From: Bradyrhizobium sp.
GTDB lineage: Bacteria; Pseudomonadota; Alphaproteobacteria; Rhizobiales; Xanthobacteraceae
DNA: 64,000 nucleotides
Reading direction: 5' to 3'
Assembly (NCBI RefSeq): GCF_030646015.1
Contig: NZ_JAUSLT010000065.1
Coordinates: 27,373 to 91,372, forward strand
A program made the position numbers and the translations under genes. The notes beneath the pieces were generated by a model. The model had not been told where the DNA came from and did no database searches. It saw only the letters and a list, made by a program, of their open reading frames with translations. This document shows positions 10,021 to 18,951 of the stretch, piece after piece (the stretch's first letter is position 1; every line of letters starts with the position of its first letter).

Positions 10021-11583
10021 TTACCCCACCATCCGGTCCCGTCCGACCCAGAACCCCGCCTTCAGCACCTTCTTGTCGACCTTGCCGACGCCGGTCATCG
10101 GCAATTCCGTGACGAACTTGATGTGCTTGGGCGCATGTGCCGCGCCCTTGCGGGCCTTCACCAGCGCGATCAGCTCCTCCGCGTTCGGCTTGGCTCCTTC
10201 GCGCGCGACCACGACCGCGGTGACGGCCTCGCCCCATTTGTCGTCGGGCACGCCGACCACGGCGACCATCGCGACGTCGGCATGCTGCGACAGCACGTCC
10301 TCGACCTCGCGCGGGAAAATATTGAAGCCGCCGGAGACGATCATGTCCTTCTTGCGGTCGAGGATGAACAGATAGCCGCGCTCGTCGGCGCGGGCGATGT
10401 CGCCGGTATGCAGCCAGCCGTTCTTCAGGGTTTCGGCGGTTTGTTCCGGCCGCTTCCAGTATTCGGCCATCACATGCGGGGCGCGCACGCAAATCTCGCC
10501 GGCTTCGCCGGTGGCGACTTCCCTGTCATTGTCGTCGAGCACCTTGACGTCACAGGCGGCGATCGGGAAGCCGCAGGATGTGAACAGTTCAGGCGTCTTC
10601 GGGTCGTGATCCCGCTTGCGCAGCACCGACACCGGATAGCATTCGGTCTGGCCATAGAGCTGCGAGAACACCGGGCCGATCCGCTCGATGCCCTCGACCA
10701 GCCGGCTCGGCGACATCGCCGAGGCGCCGTAGAGCAATAGCTCCAGCGAGGAAAGATCGGTCTTGTCGAGCGCGGGGTGATCCAGCAGCACGTAGATCAT
10801 GGTCGGCACCAGCAGGGTAAAATTGATCCGCTCGCGTGCGATGGTTTTGAAAACCGCCTCGGGATCAAAGCCCTTGAGCAAATGCACGGTGCCGCCGCGC
10901 ATCAGCGTCGGCAGCACCTTGGTGCCGGCGACGTGGCTGATCGGCGCCACCGTGAGATAGCTCGGCGTATCGGGGATTTCGAAATCGGCCAGGATGGCAT
11001 TGGCAAAACCGCTATATTCGCGATGGGTGCGCAGCGCGCCTTTCGACTTGCCGGTGGTGCCGCCGGTGTAATTGAGCGTCGCGATGTCGTCGGGCCCGGC
11101 AAGATTACGCGGGCTGGCAGTGCCGGCCGCCTCGACCGCCGCCAGCAAGTCGACGCCGTAACCCGCGGGGCCGAGCGTGAACACGGTCTTCAGGTTCGAT
11201 GCCCTGGCAGCGAGTTGGCCGCCGCGATCCCGGAACGTATCGGCGTCGACCACCAGCACCTGGGTTTCGGAATCCTCGATCTGGAACAGCTGATCGTCGA
11301 GCGACCCCAGCGGATGCAGCGAGGTGACCGACAGCCGCGCCAGTTGCGCGGCGACGCCGCTGCACCAGCTGTCGGCGCGGTTGGCCGATAACAAGGCGAC
11401 CCGCGCGCCGGGTTGCAGCCCGAGCTGCATGAACACCTTCTGGAGGCGGCCGATCAGGTCGCTGGCGCCGGCATAGCTGAGCGATCCGCCGGGCCAGGAG
11501 AACGCCGTGCGCCGGGGATAGCGCGCCAGCGCCCGCAGCGTCTGCGCGCAGGCGGTCGGAAAGGCATGGAGCGGATCGGACAT
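10021..11583 (-). CDS. AMP-dependent acyl-CoA synthetase (ANL superfamily)
   Basis: Activates a carboxylic acid with ATP and CoA through an acyl-adenylate. Motifs in order: P-loop LNYTGGTTGKSKGALRTH, A4/A5 region YGQTECYPVS, A7 NGWLHTGDIARADERGYLFI, A8 hinge DRKKDMIVSGGFNIFPREVE, and the catalytic C-terminal Lys in MTGVGKVDKK. The chain length of the substrate cannot be read from sequence. I choose the ATG at 11583 (MSDPLHAFPT); the track extension to 11655 overlaps the divergent promoter region. Divergent from the second nitronate monooxygenase and convergent with the thioesterase. Confidence 0.85.
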   Translation of the reverse strand: MSDPLHAFPTACAQTLRALARYPRRTAFSWPGGSLSYAGASDLIGRLQKVFMQLGLQPGARVALLSANRADSWCSGVAAQLARLSVTSLHPLGSLDDQLFQIEDSETQVLVVDADTFRDRGGQLAARASNLKTVFTLGPAGYGVDLLAAVEAAGTASPRNLAGPDDIATLNYTGGTTGKSKGALRTHREYSGFANAILADFEIPDTPSYLTVAPISHVAGTKVLPTLMRGGTVHLLKGFDPEAVFKTIARERINFTLLVPTMIYVLLDHPALDKTDLSSLELLLYGASAMSPSRLVEGIERIGPVFSQLYGQTECYPVSVLRKRDHDPKTPELFTSCGFPIAACDVKVLDDNDREVATGEAGEICVRAPHVMAEYWKRPEQTAETLKNGWLHTGDIARADERGYLFILDRKKDMIVSGGFNIFPREVEDVLSQHADVAMVAVVGVPDDKWGEAVTAVVVAREGAKPNAEELIALVKARKGAAHAPKHIKFVTELPMTGVGKVDKKVLKAGFWVGRDRMVG

Positions 11584-11674
11584 GTTTCCTCCGGCAATTG
11601 TCACTGGCTTTGTCTTGGGCGTTCCGTCGTGCCAGTGTTGGGAAAACGCTAGCATCAGTGCGGAAGCGGGGACA

Positions 11675-12715
11675 ATGACTTTGGAGAAAACCGATCTTCT
11701 CGCGCGCTTTCAGGGCCGTCTCAGTCTGCCGCTGATCGCGGCGCCGATGTTTCTGGTCTCCGGTGTCGAGCTGGTGGCGGCGGCCTGCCGCAATGGCGTG
11801 ATCGGATCGTTTCCCACGGTGAACTGCCGCAGCCCCGAACAGCTCGATGGTTGGCTCGGCGACATCGAGGACCGGCTGCGCCGTCATTCCGATGAAACCG
11901 GAAAACCCGCAGCACCGATCTGTCCGAACCTGATCGTGCATCGTTCCAACGCGCGGCTTGAAGCTGATCTGCAAGTGCTGCTGCGACACCGGCCCGAACT
12001 CGTCATCACCTCGGTCGGTTCACCTGAGCCGGTGCTGGCGCCGCTGCATGATGCGGGCGCGCTTGTGTTCGCCGATGTCGCCAGCATCCGCCATGCCGAG
12101 CGCGCGGTGGCATCAGGCGCCGACGGGCTGGTGTTGTTGACGGCCGGGGCGGGCGGCCAGACCGGCTGGCTCAATCCCTTCGTGTTCGTCCGTGCCGTGC
12201 GCGCCTTTTTCGACGGGCCGATCGTGCTGGCCGGCGGCATCGGCGACGGCCATGCGCTGCGCGCCGCGCGGGCGCTCGGCTGCGACCTCGCTTATATGGG
12301 CACCAGGTTCATCGCCACCGCCGAGAGCATGGCCGACCCCAGGTACAAGGCGATGCTGGTCGCCAGCAGCGCCGACGACATCTTGCTGACCACGGCCTTC
12401 ACCGGCCTGCAGACCAACATGCTGCGGCCGTCGATTGTCGCCGCCGGCCTCGATCCTGAAGACCTGCCGCAGCGCGGCGCGATCGACATCGGCAAGGATA
12501 TCGACATCGGCGCCCGCGACCCTTCTACGCCAGAGGCTTCGACGGGCCCTGAGAGCCAGCCCGCCGAAGCTTTAGCGAAGGCGGGAAGCCGCCCGGCGCG
12601 CTGGCGCGATATCTGGAGCGCGGGGCATTCGACCTCGGGGGTCACTGCGGTGCTGTCGGTTGACGACCTCGTGGCCCAGACGCTGGCCGAGTACCGCGCC
12701 GCTGCAGCGCGATAG
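11675..12715 (+). CDS. Nitronate monooxygenase family, paralogue 2, with an in-frame repeat insertion
   Basis: Same fold and motifs as the gene at 8030: LSLPLIAAPMFLVSGVELV, LLTAGAGGQTGW, GPIVLAGGIGDGHAL and CDLAYMGTRFIAT. The region between EDLPQRGAID and RPARWRDIW is about 20 residues longer than in paralogue 1 and is encoded partly by a small palindromic repeat (see 12560), so the loop reads PAEALAKAGSRPARW. The reading frame is kept, so the enzyme may still be active. Start is the ATG at 11675; the track start at 11582 overlaps the divergent ligase. Oxidation of nitroalkane-like substrates is inferred from family. Confidence 0.8.
   Translation: MTLEKTDLLARFQGRLSLPLIAAPMFLVSGVELVAAACRNGVIGSFPTVNCRSPEQLDGWLGDIEDRLRRHSDETGKPAAPICPNLIVHRSNARLEADLQVLLRHRPELVITSVGSPEPVLAPLHDAGALVFADVASIRHAERAVASGADGLVLLTAGAGGQTGWLNPFVFVRAVRAFFDGPIVLAGGIGDGHALRAARALGCDLAYMGTRFIATAESMADPRYKAMLVASSADDILLTTAFTGLQTNMLRPSIVAAGLDPEDLPQRGAIDIGKDIDIGARDPSTPEASTGPESQPAEALAKAGSRPARWRDIWSAGHSTSGVTAVLSVDDLVAQTLAEYRAAAAR
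12560..12585. repeat. Small palindromic repeat inserted inside a coding sequence
   Basis: CCCGCC and GGCGGG arms flank GAAGCTTTAGCGAA. This motif is a very common dispersed repeat in bacterial genomes; on the other strand it encodes the familiar AFAKASAG peptide. Here it lies in frame within the second nitronate monooxygenase and adds residues that the paralogue lacks. Confidence 0.6.
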
Positions 12716-12816
12716 AACGGGTCACCGCATAGCGCCCCTGCGACAAAGCGCTTTCAAGCCGCCGGCCACACCGTATAGAACACCGGCCACAGGTTTCTCG
12801 CCCCGAAGGACAGCCC

Positions 12817-14661
12817 ATGCCAGCCTACCGCTCCAGGACCACCACCCACGGCCGCAACATGGCGGGCGCCCGCGGCCTGTGGCGCGCCACCGGCATGAAG
12901 AACGAGGACTTCGGCAAGCCGATCATCGCCGTGGTCAATTCGTTCACCCAGTTCGTGCCGGGCCATGTCCATCTCAAGGACCTCGGCCAGCTGGTGGCGC
13001 GCGAGATCGAAAAGGCCGGCGGCGTCGCCAAGGAATTCAACACCATCGCGGTCGATGACGGCATCGCGATGGGCCATGACGGCATGCTCTACAGCCTGCC
13101 GTCGCGCGAAATCATTGCCGACAGCGTCGAATACATGGTCAACGCGCATTGCGCCGACGCCATGGTCTGCATCTCCAACTGCGACAAGATCACGCCGGGC
13201 ATGCTGATGGCGGCGCTGCGCATCAACATCCCGACCGTGTTCGTGTCGGGCGGGCCGATGGAATCCGGCAAGGTCAGCATCAAGGGCAAGATCCGGTCGG
13301 TCGACCTGATCGACGCCATGGTCGCGGCTGCCGACGAGTCGGTCAGCGACGCCGATGTCGAGACCATCGAGCGCTCCGCCTGTCCGACCTGCGGCTCGTG
13401 CTCGGGCATGTTCACCGCCAACTCGATGAACTGCCTGACCGAGGCGCTGGGCCTGGCGCTGCCCGGCAACGGCTCGGTGCTGGCGACCCATGCCGATCGC
13501 AAGGGGCTGTTCGTCGAAGCCGGCCACCTGATCGTCGATCTGGCGCGCCGCTATTACGAGCAGGACGACGAGAGCGCGCTGCCGCGCAAGATCGCCAGCT
13601 TCAAGGCGTTCGAGAACGCCATGACGCTGGATATCGCGATGGGCGGCTCGACCAACACCGTGCTGCATCTGCTGGCCGCCGCCTATGAAGGCGAGATCCC
13701 CTTCACCATGCAGGATATCGACCGGCTGTCGCGCCGGGTGCCGGTGCTGTGCAAGGTGGCGCCCTCGGTGCCCGACGTGCATCTCGAGGACGTGCATCGC
13801 GCCGGCGGCGTGATGGCGATCCTCGGCGAACTCGACCGCGCCAACCTGATCCATCGCGAACTGCCGATGGTGCACGCCAGGTCGCTGGAGGACGCCCTGA
13901 ACCGCTGGGACATCAAGCGGACCAAGAGCGAGAGCGTGCGAAAATTCTTCATGGCGGCGCCGGGCAACGTGCCGACCCAGGTGGCCTTCAGCCAGGAACG
14001 CCGCTTCGAGGAACTCGATACCGACCGCGCGACGGGCTGCGTCCGCGACCTCGCGCATGCCTATTCGAAGGACGGCGGCCTCGCCGTGCTCTCGGGCAAT
14101 CTGGCGCTCGACGGCTGCATCGTGAAGACCGCCGGGGTCGACGAGAGCATCCTGAAATTCGAGGGGCCGGCGCGGATTTTCGAAAGCCAGGACGCCGCGG
14201 TCGAGGGTATTCTCGGCGGCAAGATCAAGCCCGGCGACGTCGTCGTGGTGCGTTACGAAGGCCCGCGCGGCGGTCCGGGCATGCAGGAGATGCTGTACCC
14301 GACCAGCTACCTCAAATCGAAGGGGCTCGGCAAAGTCTGCGCGCTGGTCACCGACGGCCGCTTCTCCGGCGGCTCCTCGGGACTTTCGATCGGGCATCTT
14401 TCGCCGGAAGCCGCTGAAGGCGGCCTGATCGGCCTCGTGGAGGACGGCGACCGCATCCGCATCGACATTCCCGCCCGCTCGATCAGCCTCGTGGTGGACG
14501 ACGCGGTGCTGGCGCAGCGCCGCGCGGCGATGCTGGGCCGCGGGGCCGAGGCATGGAAGCCGGCGAAGAAGCGCCCCCGCAAGATCACGATGGCGCTGAA
14601 GGCCTATGCCGCGCTGACCACCAGCGCCGCCCGCGGCGCGGTGCGCGTGGTGCCGGATTAG
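12817..14661 (+). CDS. ilvD: Dihydroxy-acid dehydratase
   Basis: Iron-sulfur enzyme converting 2,3-dihydroxyisovalerate (and the methylvalerate analogue) to the 2-keto acid in valine and isoleucine synthesis. Cluster-binding cysteines are visible in [11 protein letters not shown] and [18 protein letters not shown], and other family signatures are [26 protein letters not shown] and [16 protein letters not shown]. Length of 614 aa matches the family. No other ilv gene is adjacent, which is usual. A family A palindromic repeat follows the stop. Confidence 0.95.
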   Translation: MPAYRSRTTTHGRNMAGARGLWRATGMKNEDFGKPIIAVVNSFTQFVPGHVHLKDLGQLVAREIEKAGGVAKEFNTIAVDDGIAMGHDGMLYSLPSREIIADSVEYMVNAHCADAMVCISNCDKITPGMLMAALRINIPTVFVSGGPMESGKVSIKGKIRSVDLIDAMVAAADESVSDADVETIERSACPTCGSCSGMFTANSMNCLTEALGLALPGNGSVLATHADRKGLFVEAGHLIVDLARRYYEQDDESALPRKIASFKAFENAMTLDIAMGGSTNTVLHLLAAAYEGEIPFTMQDIDRLSRRVPVLCKVAPSVPDVHLEDVHRAGGVMAILGELDRANLIHRELPMVHARSLEDALNRWDIKRTKSESVRKFFMAAPGNVPTQVAFSQERRFEELDTDRATGCVRDLAHAYSKDGGLAVLSGNLALDGCIVKTAGVDESILKFEGPARIFESQDAAVEGILGGKIKPGDVVVVRYEGPRGGPGMQEMLYPTSYLKSKGLGKVCALVTDGRFSGGSSGLSIGHLSPEAAEGGLIGLVEDGDRIRIDIPARSISLVVDDAVLAQRRAAMLGRGAEAWKPAKKRPRKITMALKAYAALTTSAARGAVRVVPD

Positions 14662-14668
14662 CGTCTTC

Positions 14669-14797
14669 CTCACCTCGCCCCGCTTGCGGGGAGAGGTCGA
14701 CGCGCGAAGCGCGGCGGGTGAGGGGGACTCTCGACAGACTGAACTTGTGGAGAGTCCCCCTCACCCCGACCCTCTCCCCGCAAGCGGGCGAGGGAGA
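14669..14797. repeat. Dispersed intergenic palindromic repeat, family A copy 2
   Basis: Arms CCCCGCTTGCGGGGAGAG and CTCTCCCCGCAAGCGGG flank inner arms GGGGGACTCTC / GAGAGTCCCCC. It begins a few bases after the ilvD stop and could also act as a transcript end. Confidence 0.75.
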
Positions 14798-14965
14798 AGT
14801 GGTCCGTCGCTTCCATCTCAACCCATCACGCTCGCGCACCGTGACACTACGGATTCACCCCGCCTTAACGCGCCGTTAACCGTCTCGCTCCAAGAATCGG
14901 TTCCAGGCCCTTTCCGTCGCCAAGCGCGCCGGGACGGCCAGAGCCGCCGTTCAAGGGGATGCGAT

Positions 14966-15211
14966 ATGGATCTCGAGACGCTGTTTGCCAAAACCCCGGC
15001 CACCATCGACGAGATCAGGGCCCGGGTGGCCTATGCGCTCGAACGGCACCCTTTGTGCCGCAGCGTGCAATTCGACATCGTCTCGATGCCCCGCACCCCC
15101 AAGGGCAACTGGACCATCAGCCTGAAATCGGTGGCGCCGGACGCGCTGTGGGAGGCCTCCGATATCGTTGCCGATATCCAGGAAGCCTACGAACTGGCGG
15201 TTGCGGCCTGA
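14966..15211 (+). CDS. Small conserved hypothetical protein (81 aa)
   Basis: No recognised domain. The protein reads MDLETLFAKTPATIDEIRARVAYAL, then a Pro-Lys-Gly segment TPKGNWTISLKSV and an acidic helix ASDIVADIQEAYELA. It has no signal peptide or membrane helix, so it should be cytoplasmic. The track starts it far upstream (14684), inside the ilvD-flanking repeat; the ATG at 14966 is the first sensible start, preceded by AAGGGGATG. Codon usage looks like that of neighbouring genes. Confidence 0.6.
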   Translation: MDLETLFAKTPATIDEIRARVAYALERHPLCRSVQFDIVSMPRTPKGNWTISLKSVAPDALWEASDIVADIQEAYELAVAA

Positions 15212-15338
15212 AATTAACCATTTTGGCAGCGATTCTGCCCGAATTGGGCCCTGCCGCAGGGGCGGCATGGTTAGGCCTTAATTAATTCCCAGTTATCGTG
15301 AAAGTGATCAGGGTCGCCTTAAGGAAACGGAGAGCTGC

Positions 15339-15986
15339 TTGACGCGGGTAACGACGATCATCGCGCTGACCTGTTTCCTCGTGTTCGGTGCCACCGCTGC
15401 CAGCATTCTCGGCCGCGACAGCGTCCCGGGCGCCCGGCTGGAAATGGCCGCCGCGTCGCTTTCCCAAAGCCCTGTCTCCAACAAGGCGGCCAAGCAGGAC
15501 AAGCTGACGGTTGCCGCCACCTTCGCGCTGGCCTCGTTCGGACCGCCGCAGGACGCCACCCTGAGCGAACCGCTGCGCCAGGCCTTTGCCGCCGCAGGCC
15601 CCGCCGATCTGGTGCCGCCGCCGGTCGCCGCCCCGCAGGCGCCGCAGAAGCCGAAGGTCGTCGCCAAGCCGCAGCCGCCGGTTCAAAAGCCCTACGCGCT
15701 GCTCAGCGACGCGCAGATCGCCGGCATCAAGGAGCGCCTCCAGCTTTCTTCCTCACAGCAATCCTACTGGCCGGCGGTGGAAACCGCGTTGCGCGGCATC
15801 GCCCGCAAGATCCACGCGAGCCGCAAGTCCGATCCCGGCGCCCTGATCGATCCCGATGCCGAGGAAGTCCAGCAGCTGAAGTCGGCGGCGATGCCGCTGT
15901 TGTTCCAGCTGCGCGAAGACCAGAAGCGCGAAGTGCGCACGCTCGCCCGCATCATCGGCCTGGAAAAAGTCGCCTCGATGATTTGA
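15339..15986 (+). CDS. Exported hypothetical protein, LTXXQ/Spy-like C-terminal region
   Basis: The N-terminus is a signal anchor or signal peptide (TTIIALTCFLVFGATAAS). A Pro/Ala/Lys-rich linker (residues 85-120) leads to a helical C-terminal domain with ERLQLSSSQQSYWPAVETALR, resembling the LTxxQ repeats of Spy/CpxP-like periplasmic proteins. The start is a TTG preceded by AAGGAAACGGAGAG. A role in envelope stress or chaperoning is possible from the family resemblance only. Confidence 0.65.
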   Translation: MTRVTTIIALTCFLVFGATAASILGRDSVPGARLEMAAASLSQSPVSNKAAKQDKLTVAATFALASFGPPQDATLSEPLRQAFAAAGPADLVPPPVAAPQAPQKPKVVAKPQPPVQKPYALLSDAQIAGIKERLQLSSSQQSYWPAVETALRGIARKIHASRKSDPGALIDPDAEEVQQLKSAAMPLLFQLREDQKREVRTLARIIGLEKVASMI

Positions 15987-16025
15987 GGGTGGCGCTACGG
16001 TCGCTGCTCGAGGTCGACGCCCCGC

Positions 16026-16158
16026 TCCCTCATGGTGAGGAGCGCGTCGGGTAGCGCCCTTGCGCTGCCTGACGCGCGTCTCGAACCATCTGGCAGGTCG
16101 CCTGCTGCCATCCTTCGAGACGCCGCGCGACGCGCGCGCGGCTCCTCAGGATGAGGTC
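16026..16158. repeat. Dispersed intergenic palindromic repeat, family B
   Basis: Contains CCCTCATGGTGAGGAGC at one end and GCTCCTCAGGATGAGG at the other, with an inner CGTCTCGAA / TTCGAGACG pair. I recognise this pattern from Bradyrhizobium intergenic regions. It lies between two convergent genes. Confidence 0.7.
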
Positions 16159-16190
16159 GTCATTTGCAGCACCTCGGTCCGTTCCCCGCC

Positions 16191-16412
16191 TCACCCGCCG
16201 CGCGATTCCACCACCTTGCGGCAGGAATCCGAAAGCTTGGTCTTGTTCTCCTTCAGGCAGGCGTTCATCTGCGGCGGCTTGCCGATATGCTCGGCGCAGA
16301 ATTTTCCGGCATCGGAACGGCAGGCCATCTGCTCCTGCGGGCTCGGTTGCGCGCCCGCCGATGCGCTGCCGGCTAGCAGCAGGACGAGTGAGACAAATAC
16401 CGACTTGTTCAT
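16191..16412 (-). CDS. Small exported protein with a cysteine-rich repeat
   Basis: 73-residue precursor with a signal peptide (VSLVLLLAGSASAGAQ). The mature part MACRSDAGKFCAEHIG then NACLKENKTKLSDSCRKVV has the four-Cys spacing of the Cys-rich repeat known from GLG1-like proteins and many short bacterial periplasmic proteins. Four cysteines probably make two disulfides. Function is unknown. A perfect palindrome (see 16487) lies about 75 bp upstream of its start and is shared with the adjacent two-component operon. Confidence 0.75.
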   Translation of the reverse strand: MNKSVFVSLVLLLAGSASAGAQPSPQEQMACRSDAGKFCAEHIGKPPQMNACLKENKTKLSDSCRKVVESRGG

Positions 16413-16486
16413 GGATCACCTTTCGACAATTTGATGGGTTGGATTTGCAAGTGGCCGGAACATCCTCGCCGCGTGGGCCACGGTCC

Positions 16487-16504
16487 ATGCCATGTTCATG
16501 GCAT
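16487..16504. promoter_or_regulatory. Palindrome ATGCCATG-TT-CATGGCAT, candidate operator copy 1
   Basis: Perfect 8-bp arms around TT. The core CCATGTTCATGG recurs exactly upstream of the response regulator gene (19692), and with one change at 16584. Placement about 75 bp upstream of the Cys-rich exported protein gene fits an operator. Confidence 0.45.
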
Positions 16505-16580
16505 CAGGCGATCCGCCCGATGTCGGCTTTGGCGAAGGGGCTGGCGCGATGAATAGGGGCTGAATGGCAGCGCCGGCCAT

Positions 16581-16600
16581 CACCCCATCTTCATGGGATG
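16581..16600. promoter_or_regulatory. Palindrome CCATCTTCATGG, candidate operator copy 2
   Basis: Arms CACCCCAT and ATGGGATG (seven of eight pair) around CTTC. It lies about 97 bp upstream of the small exported protein gene at 16697 and shares the CCAT-N-TTCATGG core with the other two copies. Confidence 0.4.
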
Positions 16601-16696
16601 TTTTCGCGCGCGGCGATGGTTCACCAACATCCCGCGTCAGCGGCGATGACCGTCCGGTCGTTCGCCTGGGCTGCACGACCAATCAGGAGAGATGAG

Positions 16697-16996
16697 ATGT
16701 TGAAGAAGGCAGGATGGCTGGGCGCCGGTTTGACCTTGACGGCGCTTGCGACACTGGCGTCGATTTCACTGGGTGCCGCCACCGCTGAAGCCGCGGTGGT
16801 CTATTGCAAGACCGTCGGCGTGCCGAAGGGCTGCGTGGTTCGGCCGACCGCGGCGGTGGTTGCAGCGCCGGTGGTCGCGGCGCCAGTGGCTGCCGCCGCG
16901 GTGGCGACGCCGGGGGTTGGCGCGCCGGGTGTCGGCGTCCGCGCCGGCACGCCGATGAATCGCGGCGGCCCGGTCAACCGCGTCGGTCGCCGCTGA
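16697..16996 (+). CDS. Small exported Ala/Val/Pro-rich protein
   Basis: 99-residue precursor. The signal peptide (TLTALATLASISLGAATAEA) is followed by a short segment with two cysteines (YCKTVGVPKGCVVRP), then low-complexity Ala/Val/Pro and Gly/Val runs and a basic end (NRVGRR). I use the ATG at 16697, which follows GGAGAGATGAG; the track start is upstream and lacks a ribosome site. Convergent with the sensor kinase gene, with only 11 bp between stops. Function unknown. Confidence 0.7.
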   Translation: MLKKAGWLGAGLTLTALATLASISLGAATAEAAVVYCKTVGVPKGCVVRPTAAVVAAPVVAAPVAAAAVATPGVGAPGVGVRAGTPMNRGGPVNRVGRR

Positions 16997-17007
16997 ACAA
17001 CCAACGC

Positions 17008-18951
17008 TCAACCGGCAGCGGCATCGCTGTCGGGAAAGCGGCGGGGCAATGTCAGCCTGACGCGGGTGCCGCCGGCGTCCGAGGTCAGCTCCAGCTCCGC
17101 GCCGCAGCGTGCGGCGCGGCTTCGCATGTTGCGCAGGCCGCGCGCCGCATGTTGCCCGGCCGCGGCTTCGCCATTTGTAGCCAGTTCAAAACCCTTGCCG
17201 TCGTCCTCGATGGTGATGCGGCCACGCGCGATGCCCTGGGTGTCAACCGATGTTTCGATGCTCACGGTGATGCGCCGCGCCCCGGCGTGCTTGACGGCGT
17301 TGGTCACGGCCTCGTCGAGCAGCCGTATGATCTGGATGACGTGCCAGGGCCTGAGTTCGGGATGGACCGGCAGGCCCTGCGGGCCGACCGCCCGCCACAC
17401 CAGCGCAATGTCATGCGGCCGCAGCTGCGCGGTGACCCGCTCGCGCCACGAGCCCAGCGCCAGCATCAGGTCGCCGCCGATATCGTCCATGGAATCGATG
17501 ACGAGACGAAGATCCTTCAGCGCCGCCCGGGCCGCGTCGCCGATTCCGGCACCGGCATTGCCGCGCTCGCTGAGGGCTACGATGCTGACGAGCTGACCGC
17601 CGAGGCCGTCATGCAGGTCGCGCATCAGGCGGGTTCGCTCGCGCGCCAGCGCCGCCGCGCGGGCGCGTTCTTCCTCTCTGACAAAACTGGCCTTCAGCTT
17701 GTCCTCGGCCTCGCGCACCAGGGTGACCATGCTGGCGGCAAAACCGTCGACCTGGTTGAGCGCGCGGGCGAAGCGCCAGGTCAACGCGGCGCCGATCGCC
17801 ACCAGCATGGCCGAATAAGACAGCCGTGCGAGCAGGATGCGCCGGCTGGGCACGAGCTGCAGCACCGAGAGCAGGTCGAGCGCCCAGCAGGTCAGCACGA
17901 TCGTCAGCGCGCAGCCGAGCATGACGCTGGCCGCATCCTGCCGCCGCCACACCGAGTGGCCGGCCACGACCGTCAGCGCGATGAGACACAGGCCGACGGT
18001 CGGCGCGCCGACCAGCAGAAAGGCATCGCGGCTGAGCGTCGCATCGCCGACCAACCCGGCAGCCGCGACCACAAGGCCGGGCGCGAAGATCAGCCAGCCG
18101 TAACGCGGCCATTTCCAGCCGAAGAACAATAGCGCGAAGGTCAGCACCAGCGCGCTTTCTAGCGGCGCCGCGGAGATCAACATCGCGTTGAGCCTCGAGA
18201 ACGCCGAATCCTCCAGCGGCGTCTGCAAAAAAGCCTGGGCGACGCCGAGCGCCATCGCCGCGGCCAGCACGCCATAGGCCGGCTCGTGGCGCCGCATCAC
18301 CCACATGATGCCGAGGATCACGGCGAGGATCGCCTGCCAGGCCGAAAACACCACCGGCAAGGTGACGAACAGCAGCGTCCGCATGTCGTAGCTCGGCCGC
18401 AGCTCGGCGTCCGGGCCGACATAGAGGCGATCGAGAAAGCCCCTGATCGGACCCCATACGAACAGGCGGATGGTGAGATCGTTGGCGCCCTCGCGCAGCA
18501 GCGAGGCCGGGATGACCGCGATTTCAGGCGCATTGCGATCGGGACGGTTGGCGGCGGGATTGCGCCGGCTGTCCAGGATCACGACGCCGTTGATGGCGAC
18601 CTCGACGCCGTTGGTGAAGCGCGGCAGCAAGACCGACCACGCGCCTTGCGGCTCGCCGCCGGCCCAAGTGGCTGGCCATGTGAACCGGCCGCTGTAGAGC
18701 GGCGGATCGTTCATCGTATAGCGCGAAGCGGTGAAGTGCGGCAGCGTCACCGGCTGCTCGACGCCGTGCTCGCGCAGGCTGAAATCGGTGACGAGATAAC
18801 GCGGGGAGGGCTCCGGCGGCGGGATGCGCAGCACCACCAGGCACAGCACGATGATGAACGGCTGGAGCAGGAGATACTGCACCAGCAGTGTGGCCCGCTT
18901 CGGCCAGCGGCGGCGGCCTGTAGAGGCGGTCGTCGGCGCCGCGTCGCTCAC
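17008..18951 (-). CDS. Membrane sensor histidine kinase, NarX/DesK type with 7TM sensor
   Basis: Partner of the response regulator encoded just upstream. An N-terminal membrane helix and a periplasmic beta-rich segment (residues 50-200) precede seven hydrophobic helices (about 205-415), an arrangement like 7TMR-DISM sensors. The kinase core has the HisKA_3 phosphoacceptor in RLMRDLHDGLGGQL and an ATPase domain with DEAVTNAVKHAGA and IEDDGKGFE. The start is a GTG that overlaps the regulator stop (GTGA), so the two are translationally coupled. The signal sensed is unknown. Confidence 0.85.
   Translation of the reverse strand: MSDAAPTTASTGRRRWPKRATLLVQYLLLQPFIIVLCLVVLRIPPPEPSPRYLVTDFSLREHGVEQPVTLPHFTASRYTMNDPPLYSGRFTWPATWAGGEPQGAWSVLLPRFTNGVEVAINGVVILDSRRNPAANRPDRNAPEIAVIPASLLREGANDLTIRLFVWGPIRGFLDRLYVGPDAELRPSYDMRTLLFVTLPVVFSAWQAILAVILGIMWVMRRHEPAYGVLAAAMALGVAQAFLQTPLEDSAFSRLNAMLISAAPLESALVLTFALLFFGWKWPRYGWLIFAPGLVVAAAGLVGDATLSRDAFLLVGAPTVGLCLIALTVVAGHSVWRRQDAASVMLGCALTIVLTCWALDLLSVLQLVPSRRILLARLSYSAMLVAIGAALTWRFARALNQVDGFAASMVTLVREAEDKLKASFVREEERARAAALARERTRLMRDLHDGLGGQLVSIVALSERGNAGAGIGDAARAALKDLRLVIDSMDDIGGDLMLALGSWRERVTAQLRPHDIALVWRAVGPQGLPVHPELRPWHVIQIIRLLDEAVTNAVKHAGARRITVSIETSVDTQGIARGRITIEDDGKGFELATNGEAAAGQHAARGLRNMRSRAARCGAELELTSDAGGTRVRLTLPRRFPDSDAAAG

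Noticed and set aside
12292-12645. Minus-strand ORF containing AFAKASAG
   Set aside because: This peptide is the known translation of a dispersed repeat; the plus-strand enzyme is real.
12754-14673. 639-residue minus-strand ORF across ilvD
   Set aside because: Shadow frame produced by high G+C; ilvD on the plus strand has full family motifs.
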